Assembly (NCBI GenBank): GCA_049273695.1
Contig: JBASRE010000049.1
Location: 60,463-124,462 of the forward strand
Length of the DNA: 64,000 nt
Direction: 5' to 3'
Origin: UBA11740 sp049273695
GTDB taxonomy: Bacteria > Acidobacteriota > Blastocatellia > Pyrinomonadales > Pyrinomonadaceae
Made by a program: the position numbers and the translations under genes. A model generated the notes under the pieces. The model ran no database searches and was not told the DNA's origin. It saw only the letters and a list, made by a program, of their open reading frames with translations. This document shows, piece after piece, positions 1 to 7,580 of the stretch; within the stretch, counting starts at the first letter, position 1, and each line of letters opens with the position of its first letter.

Positions 1-220
1 TCAAGATAGCGATAACAGTAATAACGCCTCTGCGTTCCGAAGTGCACAAGACCCGTGGTCCATCGCCGATTTGGACAGATGCAAAAGACAGAGACCCGTT
101 TGACGCAGTTTTAGCGGTTCAAGTTCGCGAGACACCGTAATGCGTCTGTTTACCCTCATGCCGGTCGCAAGACTTGTAGCTACTGGGGACACAAGTTGTG
201 ATTCGCGCCTTAACGGTTTT
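1..220. other. No gene recognised at window edge
   Basis: I see no convincing gene here. One minus-strand frame is open but lacks a recognisable ribosome binding site or family motif. The stretch holds the downstream end of the minus-strand membrane-protein gene that follows and no clear terminator. Confidence 0.4.
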
Positions 221-679
221 TCAGTTCTTTTGTTGCTGCTCTTTACTGTAGTAATAGCCGAGAATAAACGCTAGCAAAGATCCGAAGACTGGCGTCACAA
301 ACTTCCCTAGACTTTCATAAATGGGGCTCACAGCATCAGCAAAAACCTTTACGCGATTTGGATCTCCGCTTTTCCAAAGTATGCCGACGACAATCAAGAG
401 CGTGATCAGTATTGCGGCTGAAAAAGTGCCTACGATAATCACGGCTATGGCAAACGCATCGTGGGCTTTTTGCACATGTGGGTCTACCCGCGTTACGCCA
501 GTTAAGTCTGCGTATATGTTTTCCGCTGTTCCGTCCGTTTTGTGAGTATTTGTTTCAGACGCGGCGCTCGGGTCTTTAGAACCTGCTTCTATCGACGTCA
601 CGCCGTCGAGGTCGTCCAGGGTTATCTCTTCGGGTTGTGAGACTTTTGGTTGTTCAGGTTTCTGTGGGGGAGTGCTCAT
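221..679 (-). CDS. Small predicted membrane protein, unknown function
   Basis: A 152-residue protein I do not recognise. The first ~75 residues are polar and acidic and hold the motif EEITLDDLDGV. Two hydrophobic segments follow, roughly residues 78-103 and 128-145, separated by a short polar loop, and the C-terminus is a charged KEQQQKN tail. It is likely an inner-membrane protein with a long soluble N-terminus. An AGAAGGG ribosome-binding-like stretch precedes the ATG. The next gene upstream on the same strand encodes a small acidic protein with nearly the same EE-[IV]-T-[LV]-DDLD motif, so the two probably form an operon and bind a common partner. The region looks more AT-rich than most of the window. 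Confidence 0.6.
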   Translation of the reverse strand: MSTPPQKPEQPKVSQPEEITLDDLDGVTSIEAGSKDPSAASETNTHKTDGTAENIYADLTGVTRVDPHVQKAHDAFAIAVIIVGTFSAAILITLLIVVGILWKSGDPNRVKVFADAVSPIYESLGKFVTPVFGSLLAFILGYYYSKEQQQKN

Positions 680-688
680 TACGCCCTT

Positions 689-850
689 CTAAGGCTGTTC
701 CCGAATTTTGGGGACCAACTTCACATAATCTAAATCGTCTACTGTCACCTCTTCCGAATCTAGCTCCGGGTCCAGTTCAATGTCGAGATCATCGAACTCA
801 GGATCCGGAATCCTTATCACTTCTGGATCCTCCCATAAAGTGGTGGTCAA
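689..850 (-). CDS. Small acidic protein (53 aa), TTG start
   Basis: A short, strongly acidic protein of unknown function. The frame opens further upstream, but a textbook AAGGAGG at 855-861 sits five bases before a TTG at 848-850, so I place the start there. The protein is dominated by Asp and Glu with little hydrophobic core and is probably extended. It contains EEVTVDDLDYV, almost the same as EEITLDDLDGV in the membrane protein encoded just downstream (10-bp gap). The shared motif and tight spacing suggest co-translation and related roles. No family assigned. Confidence 0.55.
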   Translation of the reverse strand: MTTTLWEDPEVIRIPDPEFDDLDIELDPELDSEEVTVDDLDYVKLVPKIREQP

Positions 851-986
851 GATTCCCTCCTTTGGGTAAGGCAATTGCTAGAGGCAATCCCAGGTACTTC
901 TAAGTAAGGCTTGCACAAATACTGGGTACTCTCTGAAGAGAAACTGCCATGTATTTACTCCAAGAGAGGAATCTTTTCAATAGGTT

Positions 987-1223
987 TTATGCCCCCCCTA
1001 GGAGGACGATCTCCTTCAACACCTTGCCTTCTGAACTCACCACGGCTAGTTTGTCGTGAGCCCTTTCGGTTTCCATCGCAACCTTCGCCAAGCTAAGGCC
1101 AATCTTCATGACGTCGGTCATTGTTCTATTGGAGTTTTTGGCGAGATATTGGAGAGTCTCGTAGGCGGATAAAGGTAAATTGATGTTGAGTCTTTTCACG
1201 TTAGTTGCCAATGCGGTTTCCAT
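987..1223 (-). CDS. Ribbon-helix-helix-like small protein
   Basis: A 78-residue protein. The N-terminus (VKRLNINLPLSAYETLQYLA) has the alternating strand followed by two helices expected of a ribbon-helix-helix DNA-binding protein, and NRTMTDVMKIGLSLAKVAME fits the second helix. The C-terminal ~25 residues (KLAVVSSEGKVLKEIVLL) are not typical of the core fold and may mediate oligomerisation or partner binding. The start was chosen at 1221-1223, because AGGAGG lies about ten bases upstream and the extra upstream codons do not resemble the family. A palindrome 65-85 bp upstream would suit autoregulation. It could instead be an antitoxin-like protein without its toxin. Confidence 0.6.
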   Translation of the reverse strand: METALATNVKRLNINLPLSAYETLQYLAKNSNRTMTDVMKIGLSLAKVAMETERAHDKLAVVSSEGKVLKEIVLLGGA

Positions 1224-1260
1224 TTGTAGTTTCCCTCCTGTAAGCGAGTAAGCGGCGGAT

Positions 1261-1307
1261 AGGATGTGTATCATCTACGCATCCTATGTGGTACATATAC
1301 GTACCAC
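1261..1307. promoter_or_regulatory. Operator-like paired inverted repeats
   Basis: Two inverted repeats stand side by side upstream of the minus-strand RHH-like gene: AGGATG/CATCCT (1261-1266 with 1280-1285) and the perfect 7-bp arms GTGGTAC/GTACCAC around a 6-bp AT-rich spacer (1288-1307). Perfect dyads of this size ahead of an RHH-type gene are what autorepressors bind. The role as operator is inferred. Confidence 0.4.
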
Positions 1308-1690
1308 GTACACCTATAAGACGTCAACAACGAACTTTTGGACACATTTTTTTCGGTTTTTGTTCGTAGAAATGTGGTGAGGATAGGGGAATTTAGTCAT
1401 TTTCACAGGTTTGTAGCTAATTTTGGTCTCCAAACCGACGCTAAATCCGGTTTTCATAGCACTATCCAACATGCCTGACGCGTCGCGGCCTCAAATGAGG
1501 GTGAAAACTAGCACTCTCCAGCCATCTAAACTAGAGCCGCCGATGTGTGTTTCGACGAATCCTTTGGCCGACAATGCAGAAGATGCCCAACATTGGCCAA
1601 ACCTCCGCGCAATTGTATGGAGTATTTTCGTTTGTGATTAAGTAGGGCTATATTTGTCCCACCCCAGCACCGGTCTAAGCTACTCAGGAA
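1308..1690. other. Intergenic stretch without a recognised gene
   Basis: About 380 bp between divergently oriented genes. It probably holds the promoters of the RHH-like gene (minus) and the VWFA gene (plus). CAGGAA lies just before the ATG at 1691. I see no further gene, repeat or RNA that I can support. Confidence 0.4.
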
Positions 1691-2902
1691 ATGCGATTCT
1701 TCATCCCCAGCTTTATCGTCGGTTTGTCGGTGTCTCTGGTGTTTGCCGCGACCGCCGCTAATCAGGAGCCGCAGCCAAACAAGCAGCAGCGCCCGCGCAC
1801 CGTGGGCCAAGGCAACGCACCGGGCAATTCAAACAATTCGCAACCGACGAGCACTCCCGTTGAGGAAGTTGACGAAGGCGATATCGTCCGCGTCGAGACC
1901 CAGCTCGTCTCTGTGCCCGCCGTGGTGACGGATAGAAATGGACGGCCGCTCGCCGGATTGAAACTCGAAAACTTCGCCGTTATGGAAGACGGCAAGGCGC
2001 AGACTTTAACAAACTTCGCCACGACCGAAACGCCATTCGAGATCGCCTTGCTGCTCGACACTTCGGGTTCGACGCGTGAAGACCTGGGATTGATTCGCGA
2101 CGCTGCGAACGCTTTCATCGCCGCGCTGCGCCCGGGCGATCGTGTCGCGATCGTCGCCTTCAAGAACCGCCAGGACGATGGAGTACCGATGGCGACGGTC
2201 GATTTGCGTTCGAGCCTGACGGACGATCGCGGGGATTTGCGCGTCGCGATTGAAAGTCTCCGCACTAGTAATGGCACGCCGTTCTACGATTCGCTGGCTG
2301 AAATTAGCAAGCAGGTTTTTCGCGAACGTGCCCGTGACGAAGTTCGCGGGCGACGCGCTGTCGTCGCGCTGACCGACGGTGTTGATTCAAGCAGCAACAT
2401 CGGCTTTGACGATGCACGGGCGACTCTCGCGCGGACGGGCATCGCGGCCTACTTCATTCAGCTCAGCACTGAGGATTATGTCGAAGATCGTCTGCTGAAG
2501 GATTGCCAGGACGACGGTCGTCTGACGCTCTCGTCAAAACAATTGGAACGCTTTCGCCGCCTTTTCGTGCCCAACGCGCAGAAAGAAGACTATGAGGATT
2601 TCTGCCGACTGGGTCAGTTCGAGCGGATGGACATCAGCCGAAGGCTTTATAACCTCGCGCGCACCGAGATGAATGAGCTTGCGCGCGGGACTGGTGGCAG
2701 AAACTTTTCCGCGGCCACTCTCCGTGATGCGCGCGCGGCATTTGCCCAAGTTGCGAATGAAATCGGCACGCAATACAGCCTTGGTTACTATCCTTCTAAT
2801 AAGACTCGCGATGGTCAGTTTCGAAAAATCAGCGTCGAGATTCGCGGCGTGAAGGACGCGCAGGTGCGCGCGCGCGAAGGCTATTACGCGCCGAAGCGGT
2901 GA
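1691..2902 (+). CDS. Secreted VWFA-related domain protein (copy 1)
   Basis: A 403-residue exported protein with a von Willebrand factor A domain, of the kind expanded in Acidobacteria. A signal peptide (residues 1-22, FIVGLSVSLVFAATAA) is followed by a low-complexity Gln/Asn/Pro linker, then a strand-rich segment (RVETQLVSVPAVVTDRNGRP) leading to the VWA domain. The metal-ion-dependent adhesion site reads DTSGSTRED, with LTDGVDSSS later. The C-terminus (YSLGYYPSNKTRDG) matches the other two copies at 15145-16260 and 21882-23216. It probably binds metal and a protein or matrix ligand outside the inner membrane. The substrate is unknown. Confidence 0.85.
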   Translation: MRFFIPSFIVGLSVSLVFAATAANQEPQPNKQQRPRTVGQGNAPGNSNNSQPTSTPVEEVDEGDIVRVETQLVSVPAVVTDRNGRPLAGLKLENFAVMEDGKAQTLTNFATTETPFEIALLLDTSGSTREDLGLIRDAANAFIAALRPGDRVAIVAFKNRQDDGVPMATVDLRSSLTDDRGDLRVAIESLRTSNGTPFYDSLAEISKQVFRERARDEVRGRRAVVALTDGVDSSSNIGFDDARATLARTGIAAYFIQLSTEDYVEDRLLKDCQDDGRLTLSSKQLERFRRLFVPNAQKEDYEDFCRLGQFERMDISRRLYNLARTEMNELARGTGGRNFSAATLRDARAAFAQVANEIGTQYSLGYYPSNKTRDGQFRKISVEIRGVKDAQVRAREGYYAPKR

Positions 2903-2950
2903 GCAGTGAGGTCGCTTGAACAGCATCCGTCACAAAGTTACACTGTCCTC

Positions 2951-3157
2951 ATGAATCGAGACCTACTCGTCAATTCTGATCCTGAGATTCTCGGCGGTAC
3001 GCCGGTATTTGCCGGTACCCGCGTACCAATTCGAAGCCTATTCGATCATCTGAAGGCCGGTGACTCAATTGACGATTTTCTTGAGGGGTTTCCCAGCGTT
3101 CAACGAGATCAGGTCATAGCATTGGTCGAAGTCTCCAAGGAACACTCTTCACAGTAG
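2951..3157 (+). CDS. DUF433 antitoxin-like protein (orphan)
   Basis: A 68-residue DUF433 protein, with family features LVNSDPEILGGTPVFAGTRV and a C-terminal winged-helix-like part (DDFLEGFPSVQRDQVIALVE). DUF433 proteins normally act as antitoxins to a DUF5615 PIN-like toxin encoded just downstream. Here there is none: the gene instead converges on hicA with a 9-bp overlap of the 3' ends. The start at 2951 is preferred over one 45 bp upstream because the family begins near here. It may be a solitary antitoxin or the remnant of a pair interrupted by hicBA. A complete pair is found at 44516-45140. Confidence 0.75.
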   Translation: MNRDLLVNSDPEILGGTPVFAGTRVPIRSLFDHLKAGDSIDDFLEGFPSVQRDQVIALVEVSKEHSSQ

Positions 3158-3379
3158 TTTCAAGAATTCTTCGTTCGTAAGTCCTGCCTGCTTCACGATC
3201 GATTGCAGAGTTCCCTTCTTCAAATCTCGATTGTGAAATGGAACAGTTACGCGAAGAGTCGGCTTGGCGGGATGTTTCAGGATGTAATGACTTCCGCTGA
3301 CGTGATGTACGTAGAATCCTGCGCGCTCGAGGGCATGGATCAGTCGCCGCGGGCGAATGACTGGAAAATTTCGCCCCAT
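3149..3379 (-). CDS. hicA: HicA family mRNA interferase toxin
   Basis: A 76-residue HicA toxin, a small double-stranded-RNA-binding-fold endoribonuclease that cleaves mRNA when free of HicB. The N-terminus RRLIHALERAGFYVHHVSGS and the catalytic histidine in GSHYILKHP are in place, followed by the basic VTVPFHNRDLKKGTL segment typical of the family. The length is normal. It lies 53 bp downstream of the hicB start-proximal gene in the order hicB-hicA, which is a known variant of the usual hicA-hicB order. Its 3' end overlaps the convergent DUF433 gene by 9 bp. Function confident from motif and partner. Confidence 0.87.
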   Translation of the reverse strand: MGRNFPVIRPRRLIHALERAGFYVHHVSGSHYILKHPAKPTLRVTVPFHNRDLKKGTLQSIVKQAGLTNEEFLKLL

Positions 3380-3432
3380 GGGGAGAACGCTACAATGAAA
3401 CCGCTATTTGATTTCGGGGTGACTGGCCGCCC

Positions 3433-3675
3433 TCAGGAAGCAAGCGCGATCTCGATTGATTCCGCGATTGGCGCCTTATCCTCTGGAATTGAAAGTCCAT
3501 CCTTTCGAAGACTCTCAAGATAACCGCGCAACGCATCCTCAGCCATCCGCCGCGCCTCTTCCATCGTGTCGCCCTCAGTCACAAGACCAGGCAGAGCTGG
3601 ACATGTAACAACGTAACCACCCTCTTCTGCAGGTTCAAACAGCATTGTGAAGGTGTAGGTCCCGTTTGCTTCCAT
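3433..3675 (-). CDS. hicB: HicB family antitoxin
   Basis: An 80-residue HicB antitoxin. It shows the partial RNase-H-like fold motif (TFTMLFEPAEEGGYVVTCPA, then LPGLVTEGDTMEEARRMAED) that neutralises HicA. The start at 3675 (MEANGTYTF) is preferred because the extra 14 upstream residues do not match the family and would overlap the divergent deoB start. No separate DNA-binding domain is visible after the HicB core, so autoregulation would depend on the complex. It pairs with hicA downstream. Confidence 0.85.
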   Translation of the reverse strand: MEANGTYTFTMLFEPAEEGGYVVTCPALPGLVTEGDTMEEARRMAEDALRGYLESLRKDGLSIPEDKAPIAESIEIALAS

Positions 3676-3710
3676 GCGCGTGATTATATAACTTATCGTC
3701 CCTAATCTCG

Positions 3711-4883
3711 ATGGCACAATTCAATCGCATCACTCTTATCGTCCTCGACGGCGCCGGCATTGGCGCGATGCCGGATGCGCCGGAATGGGGCGACGCCGGC
3801 TCAGACACGTTCGGCCACATTTGCGAATCGCGTCAATTGAAACTGCCGAATCTGCAAGGTCTCGGGCTGGGCAACATTCGACGGCTTCACGGCGTGGCGA
3901 AAATCGACAAACCCCGGGGTAGCTATGGCAAATGCGCGCTGAAGTCGAATGGCAAGGACACAACGACCGGGCATTGGGAGATGGCCGGCATCATTCTCGA
4001 GCGCGCCTTTCCAACTTATCCGAACGGCTTTCCGCAAACGTTGATTGATGAGTTCGTCGCGAAAACGAATGTGCCGGGAGTCCTCGGCAACTCTCCGGCG
4101 AGCGGCACTGAGATCATCAAAGAGTTGGGCGAAGATCACGTCAACACGGGCAAGCCAATTGTTTACACTTCAGGCGATTCCGTATTTCAGATCGCGGCGC
4201 ACGAAGAGATCATTCCGCTGGATCGGCTTTACGAAATTTGCGAGACAGCGCGCGATATGCTGCGTGGCGAGCACGAAGTTGGGCGGGTAATCGCGCGACC
4301 TTTTCGCGGCAAGCCCGGGGAGTTCTTTCGCACTGAGAACCGGCACGACTATGCTGTGCCGCCGCCGCGCGAAAATCTTCTGCCGCTGTTGAGCGAACAC
4401 GGTTTGGACGTAGTCAGCATCGGCAAGATCGCATCGATCTACGATTCAACCGGAGTGACTCAGGATCTGACTGCGAAGAACAACGGCCAGTCGATGGATC
4501 AGACTGTCGCCGCCTTGCGCGACAACACGCGCGGCCTGATCTTTTCGAACTTCGTGGACTTCGACATGCTCTACGGGCACCGCCGCGACACCGAGGGTTA
4601 CGCGCGGGCGCTCGAGACGTTCGATGCGCGTTGGCCGGAACTCGAAGCGGCCATGCGTGAAGATGATTTGGTGATTTTGACGGCAGATCACGGCAACGAT
4701 CCCACCTATCCCGGGACCGATCATACTCGGGAATATGCGCCATTAGTCGTTTATGGAAATAAAGCGAGGCCGGGTATCGATCTGGGCACGCGCGATTCGC
4801 TGTCGGACATCGGTAGCACGATTGCCGAGAACTTCGGCTTGAATCTCAAAGCCGGCAAGAGTTTTCTTTCTCAGATTTCTTAA
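3711..4883 (+). CDS. deoB: Phosphopentomutase
   Basis: A 390-residue phosphopentomutase of the alkaline-phosphatase superfamily. It interconverts (deoxy)ribose-1-phosphate and (deoxy)ribose-5-phosphate in nucleoside catabolism and salvage. Visible hallmarks are the metal-binding start ITLIVLDGAGIGAMPDA, the phosphorylated-threonine segment GKDTTTGHWEM, VDFDMLYGHRRD, and the C-terminal metal-site block LTADHGNDPTYPGTDHTRE. The length is normal. Its product deoxyribose-5-phosphate is the substrate of DeoC encoded at 14152-15093, with 5'-nucleotidase genes and rpiB between them, which supports a regional nucleoside/pentose role. It is divergent from hicB with a 35-bp gap. Confidence 0.95.
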   Translation: MAQFNRITLIVLDGAGIGAMPDAPEWGDAGSDTFGHICESRQLKLPNLQGLGLGNIRRLHGVAKIDKPRGSYGKCALKSNGKDTTTGHWEMAGIILERAFPTYPNGFPQTLIDEFVAKTNVPGVLGNSPASGTEIIKELGEDHVNTGKPIVYTSGDSVFQIAAHEEIIPLDRLYEICETARDMLRGEHEVGRVIARPFRGKPGEFFRTENRHDYAVPPPRENLLPLLSEHGLDVVSIGKIASIYDSTGVTQDLTAKNNGQSMDQTVAALRDNTRGLIFSNFVDFDMLYGHRRDTEGYARALETFDARWPELEAAMREDDLVILTADHGNDPTYPGTDHTREYAPLVVYGNKARPGIDLGTRDSLSDIGSTIAENFGLNLKAGKSFLSQIS

Positions 4884-4931
4884 ACGCACCTCCAGTAACG
4901 CCCGCAAGGACGAAGGGGGCACAGAGAATCG

Positions 4932-5645
4932 ATGAAGAACAAAATCATTCTGCCGATAATGGCGCTAATCCTTGGTCTCTCAGCTCAACACGCTCTCGCG
5001 CAATCAACAATGATGAATGCTCCATCTTCCGACGTGGTGGCCGCGAAGAAGGTTTATCTCGAGATGGACTTCATTACGAACTATGCCTGGGCGCAAGGTG
5101 ACGACAGGTTTGCGAATTACCTGCCCCGGGCGGTTGTCGGCGTCGGACGCAACGTCGAAGTCGGCGTGAACTTTTCCTACACGCACACGCCGGTCGGCGG
5201 CGAGCCGATGGAGATTCAACCAAACGCGAAGTGGCAGTTCTACAACAACGAAGGAAAGGGCGTCGCGGCGGCGGCCGGCTGCATGTTCTTCATTCCGATA
5301 ACCAACCGCGCGGGCACGGACACGTTTGCCCAGTGCTACTCAGTCGCCAGCAAGCAGTTCTCAGGAAACTACGGTCCGAAGTTTACCGGCGGTGGTTACC
5401 ATTTGATTGGCGCTGGGCCCGCCGAGGAAACAAAGACCGGAGTAATCGCGGGGTACGAGCAGCCGTTGACGCAGAGATTAAGTTTTATCGTCGACTGGCA
5501 GAGCGGCAACAACCGGCTGGGTTACATCAGTCCGTCGTTGAATGTCAGCACGCCGCGCAATGGCAATCTTTCAGCTGGCTATGCGATTGCCAATCAGGGA
5601 CGCGGCCGAAACTGGCTCTTCTTCTTCTACGGGCAGCAGTTTTAG
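4932..5645 (+). CDS. Secreted beta-barrel-like hypothetical protein
   Basis: A 237-residue exported protein of unknown function. A clear signal peptide ends at HALAQ (residues 1-24). The mature part alternates polar and hydrophobic residues in strand-like stretches (VYLEMDFITNYAWAQ, NVEVGVNFSYTHTP, LSFIVDWQSG) and ends in aromatic YGQQF. A terminal Phe is typical of outer-membrane beta-barrel proteins. It follows deoB by 48 bp on the same strand. It could be a small outer-membrane channel or an anchored beta protein; no family is assigned. Confidence 0.65.
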   Translation: MKNKIILPIMALILGLSAQHALAQSTMMNAPSSDVVAAKKVYLEMDFITNYAWAQGDDRFANYLPRAVVGVGRNVEVGVNFSYTHTPVGGEPMEIQPNAKWQFYNNEGKGVAAAAGCMFFIPITNRAGTDTFAQCYSVASKQFSGNYGPKFTGGGYHLIGAGPAEETKTGVIAGYEQPLTQRLSFIVDWQSGNNRLGYISPSLNVSTPRNGNLSAGYAIANQGRGRNWLFFFYGQQF

Positions 5646-5650
5646 AGTTA

Positions 5651-5698
5651 GCATGCACGCACGCCTCTGGCGTGCAGCACGCCGGAAGCGTGCGTACC
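5651..5698. repeat. Palindromic repeat, family A (GCACGCC)
   Basis: A ~48-bp imperfect palindrome. The left arm contains ACGCACGCCTCTGGCGTGC and the right arm GCCGGAAGCGTGCGTACC. It lies between convergent genes. Related copies occur at 34896-34941 and 51561-51644, and inside the uvrA coding sequence at 29548-29601. The role could be bidirectional termination or a REP-like mobile element. Confidence 0.7.
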
Positions 5699-5700
5699 GT

Positions 5701-6591
5701 TTACTTCTTGCTGTAACTCCGATGGATGGTTGAGATCCATCGATCAGTAGTGACGAACTGCCAGGACCAGGACTTCCACTCTTCCGGCAATCCTTCCGCC
5801 TTAATCTGATCCAAAGTCTTACCGGCCTTCATTTTGTCGCGCACGATTCCCGTTGTCTTCATCATCATGTCGTGAACCTTCTTCAGGTCATCGGCCGTCG
5901 CGAGCGGGCCGTGGCCGGGGATGATCCTGGCTCCTGCCGGAAGTTTTCCGAGCACTTCGGCTATGTTTTTCATGTAGCCCTCGACGTCACCGCCACTGTC
6001 GATGTCTACGAACGGAAACATGCCGTTGAAAAATAAGTCGCCCATGTGCACCACGTTCGAGTTGGTGAAGAAAATGACCGCGTCCCCGTCAGTGTGGCCG
6101 CGCGGAAGATGAAGGGCGCGGATCTCTTCGCCGTTGAAATGGACAGAGACGCTATGGTCGAACGTGATTATGGGCAGTGCTTCCTTCGACGCAGGCTGGA
6201 CCGTCCGTCCGGTAATAGTCATTCCTTCGGCCAGACGTTTACGCACGTTTGTGTGCGCGATAATTGAACCCTCAGAACTGAAGGCCGCGTTGCCGCCCGT
6301 GTGGTCGCCGTGCCAGTGCGTGTTGAGGATGAACTTCAGTTTGCCTTCGCCGAGCGTTTTGAGCGCGGCTTTGATCTTGTCGGCGAGCGGCGCGTACTGA
6401 TCGTCAACGATCAGAATTCCGTCAGCGCCAACTGACACGCCAATGTTGCCGCCGGAGCCTTGCAACATATAGACGTTGCCGTTGACCTTCGTCGATTTGA
6501 TTTCGACTTTCGACCAATCCTGTTGGGCCAAGGAAATTTGCGCCGATAGAGCAACGAACAAGCACGCAAGTAAGACTAGTAATCTTTTCAC
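5701..6591 (-). CDS. Secreted metallo-beta-lactamase-fold hydrolase
   Basis: A 296-residue exported MBL-fold enzyme. A signal peptide (residues 1-22, ending SLAQQ) precedes the metal-binding motif THWHGDHTGGN (HxHxDH) around residue 92. Further metal ligands fit PRGHTDGD, VVHMGDLFFNGMFP and IPGHGPLA. This pattern matches periplasmic MBL hydrolases of the SoxH/quinoprotein-relay or B3-like type. The substrate cannot be told from the sequence; beta-lactam hydrolysis is possible but not shown. The gene stands alone on the minus strand, flanked by repeats on both sides. Confidence 0.8.
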   Translation of the reverse strand: MKRLLVLLACLFVALSAQISLAQQDWSKVEIKSTKVNGNVYMLQGSGGNIGVSVGADGILIVDDQYAPLADKIKAALKTLGEGKLKFILNTHWHGDHTGGNAAFSSEGSIIAHTNVRKRLAEGMTITGRTVQPASKEALPIITFDHSVSVHFNGEEIRALHLPRGHTDGDAVIFFTNSNVVHMGDLFFNGMFPFVDIDSGGDVEGYMKNIAEVLGKLPAGARIIPGHGPLATADDLKKVHDMMMKTTGIVRDKMKAGKTLDQIKAEGLPEEWKSWSWQFVTTDRWISTIHRSYSKK

Positions 6592-6605
6592 GAGAAAGCT
6601 CCTCT

Positions 6606-6708
6606 TTTTGGAGTGCGCCGGCAGAGCGCAGCGGCGACGGCGCTTTGGATGCCGCTAGTCAAAAAAATCCAAAGCGGTGTCGCTTCGCTTGCCACCGCAC
6701 TCCAAATC
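6606..6708. repeat. Long inverted repeat, family D
   Basis: A ~100-bp inverted repeat. The left arm begins TTTGGAGTGCGCCGGC and runs through GGCGCTTTGGAT. The right arm runs ATCCAAAGCGGTGTCGC to CCGCACTCCAAAT. A second copy with the same arms is at 59651-59768. It fills the space upstream of the MBL gene and ends at the stop of hpt. Confidence 0.8.
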
Positions 6709-7249
6709 AACCGTTTGGATTCTTCACCACCGCGATGTACGGCAGATTTCGATATCGTTCGGCGTAATCAAGACCGTAGCCGACCACAAACTCGTCAGGA
6801 ATTTGAAAACCGAGATAGTCAATCGGCACTTCTTTCTCGCGCCGTTCAAACTTATCCAGCAACGCCGCCAGCTTCACTGATGCCGCGCCGCGCGACTTCA
6901 GATTCGCCAGCAGGTAATTCAATGTCAAACCGGTGTCCACGATGTCTTCGACGACCAGAATGTGACGGCCTTCGATCGCGACGTCCAGGTCTTTCAGAAT
7001 GCGCACCTCGCCTGACGTGCGCATCGCCGAACCGTAGCTGGAGATGGCCATGAACTCGACGCCGAGGGGAATGTCAGCCGCGCGCATCAAATCGCTCAAG
7101 AAAGTGCACGCGCCCTTGAGCACGCCAATCATCAGCGGATTCTTGCCCGCGTAATCACGCGCGATTTCCGCGCCGAGGGCGCGCATGCGATCCTGAATCT
7201 GCTCGGTTGTGATGAGAACTTCGAGGTTAGGATTTGTGAATTCCGACAT
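6707..7249 (-). CDS. hpt: Hypoxanthine phosphoribosyltransferase
   Basis: A 180-residue purine salvage enzyme that converts hypoxanthine or guanine plus PRPP to IMP or GMP in the cytoplasm. The PRPP-binding loop is LVVEDIVDTGLTLNYLL, the pyrophosphate loop is VLKGACTFLSDLM, and EFMAISSYGSAMRTSGEVRI is the family's flexible loop. The C-terminal DYAERYRNLPYIAVV is typical. The start at 7249 (MSEFTN) is preferred; an in-frame ATG eight codons upstream is possible. The stop codon touches the family D repeat. It fits functionally with deoB and the 5'-nucleotidase genes nearby. Confidence 0.93.
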   Translation of the reverse strand: MSEFTNPNLEVLITTEQIQDRMRALGAEIARDYAGKNPLMIGVLKGACTFLSDLMRAADIPLGVEFMAISSYGSAMRTSGEVRILKDLDVAIEGRHILVVEDIVDTGLTLNYLLANLKSRGAASVKLAALLDKFERREKEVPIDYLGFQIPDEFVVGYGLDYAERYRNLPYIAVVKNPNG

Positions 7250-7350
7250 TAGTCGTGCCTGTGATGTCGCCAAGTTTCTGCCTCCAGCAAGTCAAAGATA
7301 GTTGAATGTAGCGCAGCGATCCAACGCGCGCTCGTAGTGTAATGTCCTAC

Positions 7351-7444
7351 TTTGCGTGTCTTTGCGCCTTAGCGCCTTTGCGTGAAACTAACTGATCGTC
7401 AATTAGCGCGCCATTTCACGCCAAGTCGCAAAGGATCGCCAAGA
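7351..7444. repeat. Inverted repeat, family E (TTTGCG)
   Basis: An imperfect inverted repeat built from the word TTTGCG(C/T). The left half is TCTTTGCGCCTTAGCGCC followed by TTTGCGTGAA. The right half is TTTCACGCCAAGTCGCAAAG. Copies are at 63817-63888 and, in a variant form, at 16979-17060. It occupies the ~330-bp gap between divergently placed hpt and the 5'-nucleotidase genes. The rest of that gap holds no gene I can support. Confidence 0.7.
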
Positions 7445-7580
7445 ACCGGATCCGAATGACCGGTCCGCCGATTTGCCCGCGCAGGATCGAGCGAGATACT
7501 ATTGCGCCGCGCTTCGAACGGTCAATTTTCGGCGGCGGATGAACCTGTTATATTTGCGTCGCCAATCTGCTTTAGAGCTA

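Noticed and set aside
1..192. Minus-strand 63-codon frame at the window edge
   Set aside because: No motif, no ribosome-binding site and low-complexity content. It is indistinguishable from chance.
1423..1810. Small frames upstream of VWFA copy 1
   Set aside because: No ribosome-binding site and no resemblance to known families. One overlaps the signal-peptide region of the real gene.
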